The notes under the pieces were generated by a model, which searched no databases, was not told where the DNA came from, and worked only from the letters and a program-made list of their open reading frames with translations. A stretch of DNA of 33,165 bases from a virus: IMG/VR virus record IMGVR_UViG_3300045999_006056, positions 1 through 33,165 of that record; one strand, written 5' to 3'. Shown one piece after another: positions 9,052-15,527 of this stretch. Positions within the stretch are counted from its first letter, which is position 1, and each line of letters begins with the position of its first letter. Position numbers and translations under genes: made by a program.

Positions 9052-9648
9052 TTATTTAATTATTTCATCCATCCAACTTTTATGAAAATCAAACAATTCT
9101 TTTGAGTTATAAATTGTAAATTGTTCAATTCTTGGATTAGATGTAAAATTTGCACTCCCACAAATAACGATAAAATCTTTACCATTTTCTAATAAAGTTA
9201 CTTTTGAATGATTTTCATTTGAAAAAATTCTTTGACCTCTTTCTTTTAACCCCTCGTAAATCATGTTAAATACTTGGGCTTCACGCTTCATAAAATACAA
9301 GCCAACTAAGCAATTAATTGATTTTACTTTTTTTTCGTCATAAAGTTTTAAAATAGATTCGCAATTTGAATTATTTAAAGTCCATGTTGAAAAATAGAAG
9401 TCATTTATATTTCCGCCCATCAATTCGATAGCAATTGGAACTAACGTAAAATAATCAAAAGTACCGTTTGACACAATATGAATTGATTCACCTGGTTCTG
9501 GAATTTCTGACATAACTACAATGGCTTTTTCTTTTTTCAAAAAAGATTTTACTTTCAGTTTGTCATTTATTTTTATTTTTCTTGATGTCATTAGTTTTGT
9601 TGAATTATCTTCCACTTTATCATCAAGTTCAAAAAGGTTAAATTCCAT
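9052..9648 (-). CDS. Phospholipase D-superfamily (single HKD) protein, 198 aa
   Basis: The C-terminal half carries one HxK motif: H147 and K149 in NENHSKVTLL, followed by GSANFTSNPRIEQ at residues 164-176. This is the typical HKD half-site of the PLD superfamily. Proteins with a single HKD act as dimers; many are nucleases (Nuc, BfiI-like) and others are phosphatidyl transferases. There is no signal peptide or membrane segment, so a cytoplasmic, DNA-directed enzyme is more likely than a lipase. It is one base upstream of the putative TerS gene, which suggests co-expression with packaging. The exact substrate cannot be read from sequence. Confidence 0.7.
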   Translation of the reverse strand: MEFNLFELDDKVEDNSTKLMTSRKIKINDKLKVKSFLKKEKAIVVMSEIPEPGESIHIVSNGTFDYFTLVPIAIELMGGNINDFYFSTWTLNNSNCESILKLYDEKKVKSINCLVGLYFMKREAQVFNMIYEGLKERGQRIFSNENHSKVTLLENGKDFIVICGSANFTSNPRIEQFTIYNSKELFDFHKSWMDEIIK

Positions 9649-9793
9649 TTTCTTTATGCTTTTTTATTTTTTCGTTTACAATTTTCAAGCATTCAACAAA
9701 GATACTTTCAGGAACTCTTTTGTAAAGTATCTTTGTTGGCTCGGTTAACCCTGGTCTTCCTTTTGGATTATTCACTACTCCTTTTTTTGGCAT
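9638..9793 (-). CDS. Small PKKG/KGRPG-motif protein, 51 aa
   Basis: The start at 9793 is preferred because it forms a TAATG overlap with the upstream stop; a longer frame would intrude far into that gene. The protein begins MPKKGVVNNPKGRPG, an AT-hook-like or extended basic arm, followed by ILYKRVPESIFVECLKIVNE. This resembles the small proteins with an RP-rich arm and a strand-helix-helix body often seen in phages. It is similar in plan to the 48-residue protein at 13333-13479. DNA binding is plausible but unproven. Confidence 0.65.
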   Translation of the reverse strand: MPKKGVVNNPKGRPGLTEPTKILYKRVPESIFVECLKIVNEKIKKHKENGI

Positions 9794-10329
9794 TATTGAT
9801 TTATATTTAACCCTTTTGATTGTAACAATTGATTTAGTTCGGCTGCAACTTTTCTGTGTTTTGCAGTATTTGGCATAGCGCACCATTTATTATAATCTGA
9901 ATGGCCAAAATACGGGTGCGCAGCATAAATATTTTTATTACCAACTATAAACATTTTTGCATAATTAGTATTTACAGTTCCTTCACTAATTTGTTTTTGA
10001 GTAAATTCAATAGCTTCTTGAATTGAAATAGTTAATCTTCTTTTTTGAGCAATTTTATTAAGTCTTGAATGTTCTTGATCTACTAAAGTTTTTACGTTTT
10101 TATAGTCATTTACTAATGATTCATTTTCAACTGAAACACAAATATAAGTGTTTAAATGTTTTGTTCTGGCGAATTGTTTATAAACTATAACTCCAGTTAA
10201 ATTAGCTGGATCAGTTCCAAAATAACCACCACTACGCCTGTAAGAAGTATCTTTACGTTCAAATGATACTAATTCAATTTGGTTTTCAATTTTACTAAGT
10301 TTTGCGTTTAAAATTTCTAATTTTTTCAT
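9793..10329 (-). CDS. Hypothetical protein, 178 aa, first gene of the packaging operon
   Basis: First gene after a consensus Bacteroidetes promoter (10374-10403), with a leader of about 40 nt. It starts MKKLEILNAKLSKIENQIEL, a short coiled coil, and ends with HPYFGHSDYNKWCAMPNTAKHRKVA, where His, Trp and Cys cluster. No known domain was recognised. Being first in the operon that leads to the PLD-like, TerS and TerL genes, it may be a regulator or a packaging accessory, but nothing in the sequence shows this directly. Confidence 0.6.
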   Translation of the reverse strand: MKKLEILNAKLSKIENQIELVSFERKDTSYRRSGGYFGTDPANLTGVIVYKQFARTKHLNTYICVSVENESLVNDYKNVKTLVDQEHSRLNKIAQKRRLTISIQEAIEFTQKQISEGTVNTNYAKMFIVGNKNIYAAHPYFGHSDYNKWCAMPNTAKHRKVAAELNQLLQSKGLNINQ

Positions 10330-10373
10330 AATTTGTGTTTTTTAAGTTTTTATTTCTTTCCCTTATTGTTACA

Positions 10374-10403
10374 CAAAGATACACATTTATTTATATAATG
10401 CAA
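10374..10403 (-). promoter_or_regulatory. Promoter of the packaging/tail operon
   Basis: Read on the minus strand this is TTG, 19 bases, TATCTTTG, a perfect match to the Bacteroidetes sigma factor consensus (TTG-N19-TAnnTTTG). The predicted start is near 10369, giving a leader of about 40 nt before the 178-residue gene. Just upstream of the -33 element lie two direct TTTACATTTA repeats and the 14-bp element at 10441. Confidence 0.85.
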
Positions 10404-10440
10404 GCAATTAATAAAATATATTTACATTTATTTACATTTA

Positions 10441-10454
10441 TTTGTATGTGTTTG
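10441..10454. promoter_or_regulatory. 14-bp element shared with 22866-22879
   Basis: TTTGTATGTGTTTG occurs here and at 22866-22879, in each case upstream of a minus-strand promoter. The gap to the -7 box is 59 bases here and 49 there, a difference of one helical turn. This suggests a binding site for a host or phage regulator. Confidence 0.55.
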
Positions 10455-10532
10455 ATTATCAGTTAATTTATTTTCATTATCTTGACTATTTATTTGCAAA
10501 TATAGTAATTTAGTTTAGTTCTTTGATTTGTT

Positions 10533-10775
10533 TTAAAATGGCAATTTTTCGGGTATAAATAATATTTTAGTTAATGGATACTGCTCAAGTTTGCTTTCTG
10601 CTTTAAATTTTCGGTTTATAAAATAACCAAAACAACCACTATTTAATTGTTTTTTGTAAATTTTTCCGTTGTCATAATTAATCATACCAATATCGCTTAA
10701 AACCAAATTTGTATTTTTGATTCCAGCGTATATAATTATGATTGTATCAAGGTTTATATGCTGTAAATATTGCAT
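10533..10775 (-). CDS. Hypothetical protein, 80 aa
   Basis: A frame starting MQYLQHINLDTIIIIYAG at 10775 with a strongly hydrophobic early segment, and further on a basic middle (NRKFKAESKLEQYPL). No family is recognised. It lies between the cassette array side and the packaging promoter and is followed by 203 bases without a gene that carry that promoter. It may be the last gene of the unit that starts upstream of the 151-residue gene. Confidence 0.5.
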   Translation of the reverse strand: MQYLQHINLDTIIIIYAGIKNTNLVLSDIGMINYDNGKIYKKQLNSGCFGYFINRKFKAESKLEQYPLTKILFIPEKLPF

Positions 10776-10820
10776 TCTTATACTTTTGTTTCTTATATCA
10801 CATAGTTAGAAAGCAATAAA

Positions 10821-11276
10821 TTAAACCTTGCTTGCTTCCGCCTTTTCCGCTCTGACATTTAAAGTGTTTATATCAATTGCTAATCCTTGTTCAATTAATC
10901 CTTCTGTATCAAAATGCCATTGATGTAATTGTCTTACATACCAATATGGCATATCGCATACTTTGTTGTAATTATCATTTATAGTATCGCAAATTTTTCT
11001 CCATTGACTTTCGCTTACAATAGTTTTTAGTTTATCGTAAGGCACAAAAGTTTCGCCATTAATCTCAATCTCTTTTGTTAAGTCTGATAGCGGGCGAAGT
11101 ATTGGTTTAAATCCACATGACTTTAGCCACATGCCACCATATCCCCCGCTTATGGTATCTCCAAATTCCGAAGTTCCTAGTGTCTGCAATTCTATTATTC
11201 TACCTCCAATACCTTCAAAAATCATTTTTAGGCTACATGGCAAATAAGGTGCTAAATCTTTTATTTCTAATTTCAT
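10821..11276 (-). CDS. Hypothetical phage protein, 151 aa
   Basis: Starts MKLEIKDLAPYLPCSLKM at 11276. It contains IVSESQWRKICDTINDNYNKV and the Trp-rich WYVRQLHQWHFDTEGLIEQG, phrases that look like a conserved phage accessory family whose role is not known. It ends about 45 bases before the next gene. It is the last minus-strand phage gene on the left flank of the cassette array, 55 bases from the first attC-like site. Whether it belongs to the phage backbone or to an older cassette is unclear. Confidence 0.6.
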   Translation of the reverse strand: MKLEIKDLAPYLPCSLKMIFEGIGGRIIELQTLGTSEFGDTISGGYGGMWLKSCGFKPILRPLSDLTKEIEINGETFVPYDKLKTIVSESQWRKICDTINDNYNKVCDMPYWYVRQLHQWHFDTEGLIEQGLAIDINTLNVRAEKAEASKV

Positions 11277-11331
11277 ATTTTTTTTTCTAATTTACTTACG
11301 TGAACCCCACGCACAAGGTTTAATTAACTGC

Positions 11332-11425
11332 TTTTAACATACGCTAATAGCTACTAGGGCTTACGTTTTCAAGTTGCGCATTTTCTTTCTAATCCCTAGC
11401 AGCTTTTAGCGTAGGAACGTTATAG
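11332..11425 (+). repeat. attC-like site A
   Basis: Left half-core TTTTAAC (11332-11338), one spacer base, stem arm 11340-11359, right arm 11394-11413 (18 of 20 positions complementary), spacer GGAAC, right half-core GTTATAG (11419-11425). It is the leftmost site and has no recognisable cassette gene of its own to its left. Confidence 0.75.
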
Positions 11426-11443
11426 CCAATTGTATTCGACATC

Positions 11444-11893
11444 ATGAATTTAGACAAACAAACATTTGAAATATTTAATAAATATAGAAGTGCCGAAGAC
11501 AAATCGCACGACTTATTTAGCAGTTGGGTAAAGACAATTGTTGCTGTTTCTGCTGGTCTAGTAAGTGTTTTAGTTTCTTTAAGACAAACCAAGTCGGATA
11601 CTCCATTACAACATGTTTTATTTAGTTTAACTATCATAGGACTAACACTTGGTATTTTAAGCGGTGTAATATTGCTGCGTAGACAAATAGCCTTGACTGA
11701 CAAACAGCGCAATTTTTATAGAAAGAAATTGGGAGAAAAACTGCTTTACAATAATTTTCCTGAAACATTAGAATTTTTATCCGTAGGTAAACTTTATAAA
11801 ATCGCCATGTATGTTTTTTATTTATCCTTGACAATTTCACTTTTGGCTTTGACGGTTTACGCTGTTTTAAAAGACAGTCTAACTGTTGATTAA
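11444..11893 (+). CDS. Cassette 1: membrane protein, 149 aa
   Basis: Plus-strand gene starting MNLDKQTFEIFNKYRSAEDK, 19 bases past half-core A, ending 66 bases before site B. Three membrane segments are visible at about residues 29-47, 57-78 and 119-142, with a basic loop (TDKQRNFYRKKLGEK) between the second and third. Small multi-helix membrane proteins with an N-terminal soluble helix are common in integron cassettes and resemble SLATT-type effectors, but the family was not confirmed. No consensus promoter was found. Its strand is opposite to all flanking phage genes, in keeping with acquisition as a cassette. Confidence 0.75.
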   Translation: MNLDKQTFEIFNKYRSAEDKSHDLFSSWVKTIVAVSAGLVSVLVSLRQTKSDTPLQHVLFSLTIIGLTLGILSGVILLRRQIALTDKQRNFYRKKLGEKLLYNNFPETLEFLSVGKLYKIAMYVFYLSLTISLLALTVYAVLKDSLTVD

Positions 11894-11959
11894 TGTTATT
11901 TCCTTTCTGACACATAATTTATAATTAATTAGACAAAATGAAAAATAAAGAACAACTAG

Positions 11960-12089
11960 CTATAACAGCAGCTACCCAAAAGGCGGGCTTCTCGTTTCGC
12001 TTTGACAATTTATTTTTCATTTTCATATTTTATTTTTACGATTTAAATTTACGTGCAACCGCCCTTCGGTTAGCTGCAAAACGTTAGCA
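11960..12089 (+). repeat. attC-like site B
   Basis: Left half-core CTATAAC (11960-11966), one spacer base, arm 11968-11986, arm 12059-12077 (16 of 19 complementary), spacer AAAAC, right half-core GTTAGCA (12083-12089). The 72-base centre is AT-rich with a T-rich run. Confidence 0.78.
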
Positions 12090-12098
12090 AACATAAAA

Positions 12099-12254
12099 TT
12101 ATTCGTCAATATCGAACTTCTTATCTGCTTGTCTTTGAGATGGTGTAAAATAACAAAGACCTTTAATACCTTTACCAACCCACTTCATGAAGTTCTTACC
12201 TCTACCCCAATGAAGTCTTTTATCTGCTTTACGTTTTTTCTTCTCTGATGCCAT
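12099..12254 (-). CDS. Cassette 2: small basic protein, 51 aa
   Basis: Minus-strand frame starting MASEKKKRKADKRLHWGRG, with later KNFMKWVGKGIKGLCYF and a C-terminal SQRQADKKFDIDE. It is very basic at the N-terminus and carries one Gly-rich amphipathic helix. No family recognised. It fills its cassette: 9 bases from the right half-core of site B and 12 bases from the left half-core of site C. The stretch is too short for automatic gene finders, but its exact fit between two sites supports it as the cassette gene. Confidence 0.6.
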   Translation of the reverse strand: MASEKKKRKADKRLHWGRGKNFMKWVGKGIKGLCYFTPSQRQADKKFDIDE

Positions 12255-12266
12255 AATTTTACGATT

Positions 12267-12358
12267 TGCTAACAAGCAATATATGTAATTGCCTATTAAG
12301 GTTTATATTAATTTTTAAGTTTATAGTAGGCAACTACATATATTGCCGACCGTTAGCG
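12267..12358 (+). repeat. attC-like site C
   Basis: Left half-core TGCTAAC (12267-12273), two spacer bases, arm 12276-12295, arm 12327-12346 (19 of 20 complementary), spacer CGACC, right half-core GTTAGCG (12352-12358). This is the best-paired stem of the five. Confidence 0.82.
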
Positions 12359-12429
12359 GTAAGTTGCGCTGATACTAATTTAGACCTTGATACCACTTTA
12401 TAATAGACTTAACAACAACCACAAAATTC

Positions 12430-12816
12430 ATGACTATAATAAATTCGCAAACAATATTCACTATGTTAGGAACATTACTACTAACATTAATATCAGTTGT
12501 GCTGACAAGATACCTCGAACTATATATGCCAGACAAAAAAACGGCAAATTCAAATATAAAAAAATGGTTCATTTTTGCTGTTAAATATTTATTACCAACC
12601 TCGACACTTATTATAGTTCTAATGCGGGACAGCATTGATAAATTTTTTGTTTTCGGTGTTTCTTTTTCTTTCTTTATCATACTTGTTAATTTTATTTTAG
12701 ACACTGCAACTAGACTACTTAAAATCAATGAATCTCACCAAAAAAACATGGGCAAAATTATTGGAGTTACAGAATCAATTTTATATATATTTAAAAATAA
12801 AGACGGCAAGAATTAA
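12430..12816 (+). CDS. Cassette 3: membrane protein, 128 aa
   Basis: Plus-strand gene starting MTIINSQTIFTMLGTLLLTL. Membrane segments lie at about residues 9-26, 46-64 and 72-91, followed by a soluble basic tail (RLLKINESHQKNMGK). The stop is 5 bases before the left half-core of site D. No family is recognised and no signal peptide cleavage site is evident. As with cassette 1, a small hydrophobic protein on the strand opposite to the phage genes. A role in membrane stress or superinfection control is possible, but this is only a guess. Confidence 0.7.
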   Translation: MTIINSQTIFTMLGTLLLTLISVVLTRYLELYMPDKKTANSNIKKWFIFAVKYLLPTSTLIIVLMRDSIDKFFVFGVSFSFFIILVNFILDTATRLLKINESHQKNMGKIIGVTESILYIFKNKDGKN

Positions 12817-12821
12817 CCTAC

Positions 12822-12903
12822 CGCTAACATTGGCTAAGCGTAAGTTTTAGGCAGCCCACAGATGCCATTAAAAAACCTAACGCCTAGCCAAAAACCGTTA
12901 GTG
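12822..12903 (+). repeat. attC-like site D
   Basis: Left half-core CGCTAAC (12822-12828), one spacer base, arm from 12830 to 12851, arm 12876-12891 (15 of 16 complementary, with a 6-base bulge in the left arm), spacer AAACC, right half-core GTTAGTG (12897-12903). Confidence 0.78.
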
Positions 12904-13260
12904 GCTATGCCGTTGGACACCCTGCAACATATCAATCAACATTAGTAATTGCCACATTTTATCAATCTTAATTTCTTGAAATTCTGTTCCTTGAACTATC
13001 TCAACTGTTGTGCTTTGATACTTGTATGTATCAGGTGCTTCAACGAACTTGAAACTATCAGTAATATGAATTTCAAGGTCGCCTACAACCTTCTTTTTGT
13101 ATGTGTCAATTTTCAGACTATAATATTCATCTGTTGCAAAGTCTTTATCATAATCAACTTTACATTCAAAGCCGTATTTATCTTCCAAATGAGTGGACAC
13201 GATAGGCACAGCAGCTAACAAGGTATTGGCAAAAAAGCCGTTTTGTTCTTCGTTTGACAT
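12898..13260 (-). CDS. Cassette 4: hypothetical soluble protein, 120 aa
   Basis: Minus-strand gene starting MSNEEQNGFFANTLLAA at 13260. The body has YGFECKVDYDKDFATDEYYSLKIDTYKKKVVGDLEIHITDSFK, an alternating pattern consistent with a small beta sheet, and it ends in QRHSH. No known domain was recognised. The stop codon TAA is part of the right half-core of site D. The first 13 or so codons lie inside the left arm and centre of site E, so the gene spans nearly the whole cassette and overlaps two recombination-site candidates. Confidence 0.7.
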   Translation of the reverse strand: MSNEEQNGFFANTLLAAVPIVSTHLEDKYGFECKVDYDKDFATDEYYSLKIDTYKKKVVGDLEIHITDSFKFVEAPDTYKYQSTTVEIVQGTEFQEIKIDKMWQLLMLIDMLQGVQRHSH

Positions 13261-13338
13261 ATTGTTCTAATTTTTAAGTTTTGTAATTCTATTGAGCTTT
13301 CGGTTACGGCTTCTTCGCCAATACCCGATACGTTATTC
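13213..13338 (+). repeat. attC-like site E
   Basis: Left half-core AGCTAAC (13213-13219), two spacer bases, arm 13222-13240, arm 13307-13325 (17 of 19 complementary), spacer CGATAC, right half-core GTTATTC (13332-13338). The right half-core is the junction with phage DNA and supplies the stop codon of the 48-residue gene on its right. Confidence 0.78.
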
Positions 13339-13479
13339 TACTTTTTGAAACTCCTTTATAAACTCATTTACTTTTGCCCTAAACTTATCCTTTCTCTTTG
13401 GGTGTACTCTAAATTGAGTTTGTATCAATTTGTTTACTCCTTTTTTTGGTTGCCCTGGTCCTGCTTTCTTTGGTGTCAT
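13333..13479 (-). CDS. Small PKKG-motif protein, 48 aa
   Basis: ATG at 13479 overlaps the stop of the 117-residue gene (TAATG). The protein starts MTPKKAGPGQPKKGVNKL and continues QTQFRVHPKRKDKFRAKVNEFIKEF. The Pro/Lys/Gly-rich arm followed by an RV strand and two short helices matches the plan of the 51-residue protein at 9638-9793. The two look like paralogues of a small, probably DNA-binding, family. Its stop codon lies in the right half-core of attC-like site E, so the cassette array abuts the very end of the gene. Confidence 0.65.
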   Translation of the reverse strand: MTPKKAGPGQPKKGVNKLIQTQFRVHPKRKDKFRAKVNEFIKEFQKVE

Positions 13480-13832
13480 TAGTTATTTAAATCTAATTCT
13501 TCATTTGTTAAAGAAAAGTGTATGTTTTGCCATTGATGCACAAATTTTTTAGCATTTATACATTCTTCGTTAAAATAAACAAAAATCATTTGTCCAGAAA
13601 ACTCATACTTTAAAGCAGGAAATTTTATACTTTGGTAAATAATTCTAGTACCAAATCCGCAAAAATCAAACTCTTTTTCGTTTATTTTATCAATCCATTT
13701 TTCGCTAATCTGTATTCGCTCACACCATATTCTTTGTGCTTCGAATACTTCCTGAATAACGCTTGGTGTAACCTGTCTAGCTACACCATTATCATCATAC
13801 CAATTACCAATTCTTAATTCAATTGCTTCCAT
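13479..13832 (-). CDS. Conserved hypothetical protein, 117 aa
   Basis: Starts MEAIELRIGNWYDDNGVARQV and ends VHQWQNIHFSLTNEELDL. The ELRIGN start and the VHQ-QN-FSLT-EEL ending look like a small hypothetical family seen often in Bacteroidetes genomes and phages, of unknown role. It lies 2 bases after the 72-residue gene, in the three-gene unit driven by the promoter at 14076. Confidence 0.65.
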   Translation of the reverse strand: MEAIELRIGNWYDDNGVARQVTPSVIQEVFEAQRIWCERIQISEKWIDKINEKEFDFCGFGTRIIYQSIKFPALKYEFSGQMIFVYFNEECINAKKFVHQWQNIHFSLTNEELDLNN

Positions 13833-13834
13833 AA

Positions 13835-14053
13835 TTAGTCGTTATAGCAAAATGTAACTTTAGCAATATTTTCACCACAATATTTCATTGTATTAGTTAC
13901 GTGTGTAATTTCTTTATTATTTTTTACTTCCCACATTTTCATAAATGGCAAGTCTTGAATTAACTTAATTTCAAGTTTTGAGTTTTCAATAATTGAATTA
14001 ACATTTGTCCAAGTATTATTTTTTGCTGCGTTTAAAATTTCTCTAGTTGTCAT
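13835..14053 (-). CDS. Hypothetical protein, 72 aa
   Basis: First gene behind a perfect promoter (14076-14105), with a predicted leader of only about 18 nt. The protein begins MTTREILNAAKNNTWTN and ends KYCGENIAKVTFCYND, with two cysteines. No domain recognised. It is coupled to two further small genes, the last of which touches the cassette array. Confidence 0.6.
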   Translation of the reverse strand: MTTREILNAAKNNTWTNVNSIIENSKLEIKLIQDLPFMKMWEVKNNKEITHVTNTMKYCGENIAKVTFCYND

Positions 14054-14075
14054 ATCCTTGTTTTTAATTATGGCA

Positions 14076-14105
14076 CAAACCTACATTTAATATTTGTAAT
14101 TACAA
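14076..14105 (-). promoter_or_regulatory. Promoter of the 72/117/48-residue gene unit
   Basis: On the minus strand: TTG, 19 bases, TAGGTTTG, a perfect Bacteroidetes consensus. The start is predicted near 14071, so the leader is about 18 nt. It separates this small unit from the replication operon that ends at 14149. Confidence 0.85.
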
Positions 14106-14148
14106 GTATTATTTTTGTTTTGCTTGTAAGTGGTTGGATTTTAGTAAA

Positions 14149-14556
14149 TTAAAATTCAAGTTGTTTTTTTAAAATTGTGTTTTCTTTTTCAAGTTCTTTG
14201 ATTCGCTCCAAAAACTTAAACTGATTACGTTCAAGTTCTGAAACTTTTGAGCGGTAAATAATAGATTCAAAATAAAATTTACCATATTGCTGCTGTATTT
14301 CGTAAAGCGTTTTTAGGTGTGCTGTTGCATTTTCTTTTTGCTTCCCTTGTGATTGTATCGTTTTGCTTTCAAAGTCCTCTATAAACGAATTTAAACGCCA
14401 TAAACTAATATAGCAAGTTTCCCATTGTGTTTCCCTTCCTATAAATCCACAGTATTCAATCATTAAATGTTTTAGTTTTTTATATTCTTCGTTTCGCAAA
14501 TCATTGATTTGTTTTTCTTGCTCTAAAAAAAGTTTAAGTTCTGCCTCTGTATTCAT
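14149..14556 (-). CDS. Coiled-coil protein, 135 aa
   Basis: Last gene of the replication operon, starting one base after the ATPase stop. Heptad-like runs occur at both ends: EAELKLFLEQEKQINDLR at the start, and VSELERNQFKFLERIKEL continuing into EKENTILKKQLEF at the C-terminus. The middle includes YCGFIGRETQWETCYISLW. No catalytic motif. Its fixed link to the ATPase gene suggests a helicase-loader or primosome accessory role, but that is by location only. Confidence 0.55.
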   Translation of the reverse strand: MNTEAELKLFLEQEKQINDLRNEEYKKLKHLMIEYCGFIGRETQWETCYISLWRLNSFIEDFESKTIQSQGKQKENATAHLKTLYEIQQQYGKFYFESIIYRSKVSELERNQFKFLERIKELEKENTILKKQLEF

Positions 14557-14557
14557 T

Positions 14558-15526
14558 TTAAAATGGTGGTTTAAATGGATCGTTTAAATTTATTGTTGAT
14601 TGTATTTCGTTTGTTGGTGCTTTGTACTTTTGTTTAAAAGGGCTTTCAACTTGGTAAATAATACCATCAATAGTTTCTGAATAGCACTTTTGATGAAAAT
14701 GATAATCTAGTTTAACTGTTCCTGTTTTGCCAACTATTCGAGGTTTTACTTTTTGAATAATTACATCAACTTCATTTCCTAGCTGCATATTTCCATTTAT
14801 TTCTACATAGTCACGATTAACGCAAATCATGTTGTATGCCTTTTGAATCCAAGCTGCACCACCATCAATTTCATAAACTGTTGGTGCTTTTGGCAAATCT
14901 CCAGTTTTGTTTCCAGTTGGGTTTCTAGCATGGCAAATCAAAAAAGAATGAACATTTTGAGTTAATGCTAACTTATTCCATTTCGGTAATTTCCGTTTTA
15001 AATAATCCGATACGTTGCTATAATTTTCGTGTTCAATGTCATTCCAATTATCAATCGAAGTAGTGTGTATTCCAAACTCTTTTTTACATGATTTAACCAG
15101 CTTTATGTATTCCTCAAAGTCCAAACCTTTTTCGTCTGTATCTTCGCAAACAATAAAATGTTCTTGAACAAATGGTTGTACTTTATAATATTCTTGTTCG
15201 GTTATTACATTACTTTTTCTACTATCAAATGTTTTCCCAGTTAAACCATGAATAATCATTGAATATATTTCAGCACTCGAACCACTTTCAGGGCTGTAAA
15301 TCAAGTGTTTTTTACCATATTTTAAACTCAAAGAAATTAACAATTGAAACAAAAACTCACTTTTGCCCATTCTGGGATATCCATAAATTATAGTTGTTCC
15401 TGTTGGTTTAACCATGTAAAAGTCGTCTAATGTTTTAAAACCAGTGCTTAATAATTCCGCTGCGCTGTTTTCAAGTAATTTTAAAACCTTTTCATTTATG
15501 TCGAATAATCGTGTTATAACTGCCAT
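14558..15526 (-). CDS. RecA/DnaB-like replicative ATPase, 322 aa
   Basis: Start chosen at 15526, one base after the upstream stop; an in-frame ATG 42 bases earlier lies inside that gene. Walker A is GYPRMGKS (residues 49-56) and Walker B is TTSIDNW with D159. A later stretch (QNVHSFLICHARNP, about residues 200-215) carries the His and Arg typical of motif H3/H4 in DnaB/twinkle-type helicases. The fold is that of the DnaB C-terminal domain without a primase or N-terminal domain, so it may need a partner. It follows the DUF4373 replication protein and likely unwinds DNA at the phage origin. Confidence 0.8.
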   Translation of the reverse strand: MAVITRLFDINEKVLKLLENSAAELLSTGFKTLDDFYMVKPTGTTIIYGYPRMGKSEFLFQLLISLSLKYGKKHLIYSPESGSSAEIYSMIIHGLTGKTFDSRKSNVITEQEYYKVQPFVQEHFIVCEDTDEKGLDFEEYIKLVKSCKKEFGIHTTSIDNWNDIEHENYSNVSDYLKRKLPKWNKLALTQNVHSFLICHARNPTGNKTGDLPKAPTVYEIDGGAAWIQKAYNMICVNRDYVEINGNMQLGNEVDVIIQKVKPRIVGKTGTVKLDYHFHQKCYSETIDGIIYQVESPFKQKYKAPTNEIQSTINLNDPFKPPF

Positions 15527-15527
15527 T

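Larger units (their letters stand above)
11332..13338. mobile_element. Integron-like gene cassette array without integrase (CALIN-like)
   Basis: Five attC-like inverted repeats (sites A-E) are spaced 270-665 bases apart and delimit four cassettes: 11420-12083, 12084-12352, 12353-12897 and 12898-13332. Each cassette holds one short gene; two of the four are on the plus strand, while flanking phage genes are all minus. Every site has an AAC half-core on the left and a GTT half-core on the right. The spacer between half-core and stem is short on the left (1-2 nt) and longer on the right (5-6 nt), so all five point the same way. No integrase gene is present in the phage. The assignment to integron attC is by architecture and needs a covariance-model test. 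Confidence 0.75.

Noticed and set aside
10381-10454. Short direct repeats as a CRISPR or iteron array
   Set aside because: Only two or three 10-bp AT-rich units without spacers; better explained as a promoter-upstream region.
10496-10525. CAAATATA as another minus-strand promoter
   Set aside because: The -7 box fits but no CAA lies 18-20 bases to its right.
10795-10811. A sixth GTTAG half-core near the 151-residue gene
   Set aside because: CATAGTTAGAA lacks the preceding C and has no complementary arm at the required distance, so it does not form the attC-like structure.
11389-11915. Minus-strand frames of 107 and 93 residues inside cassette 1
   Set aside because: They lie opposite the plus-strand membrane protein, lack protein-like composition and cross attC-like site A or the cassette boundary.
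12375-12728. 117-residue minus-strand frame in cassette 3
   Set aside because: It is antisense to the plus-strand membrane protein that ends just before site D, and gives no better context.
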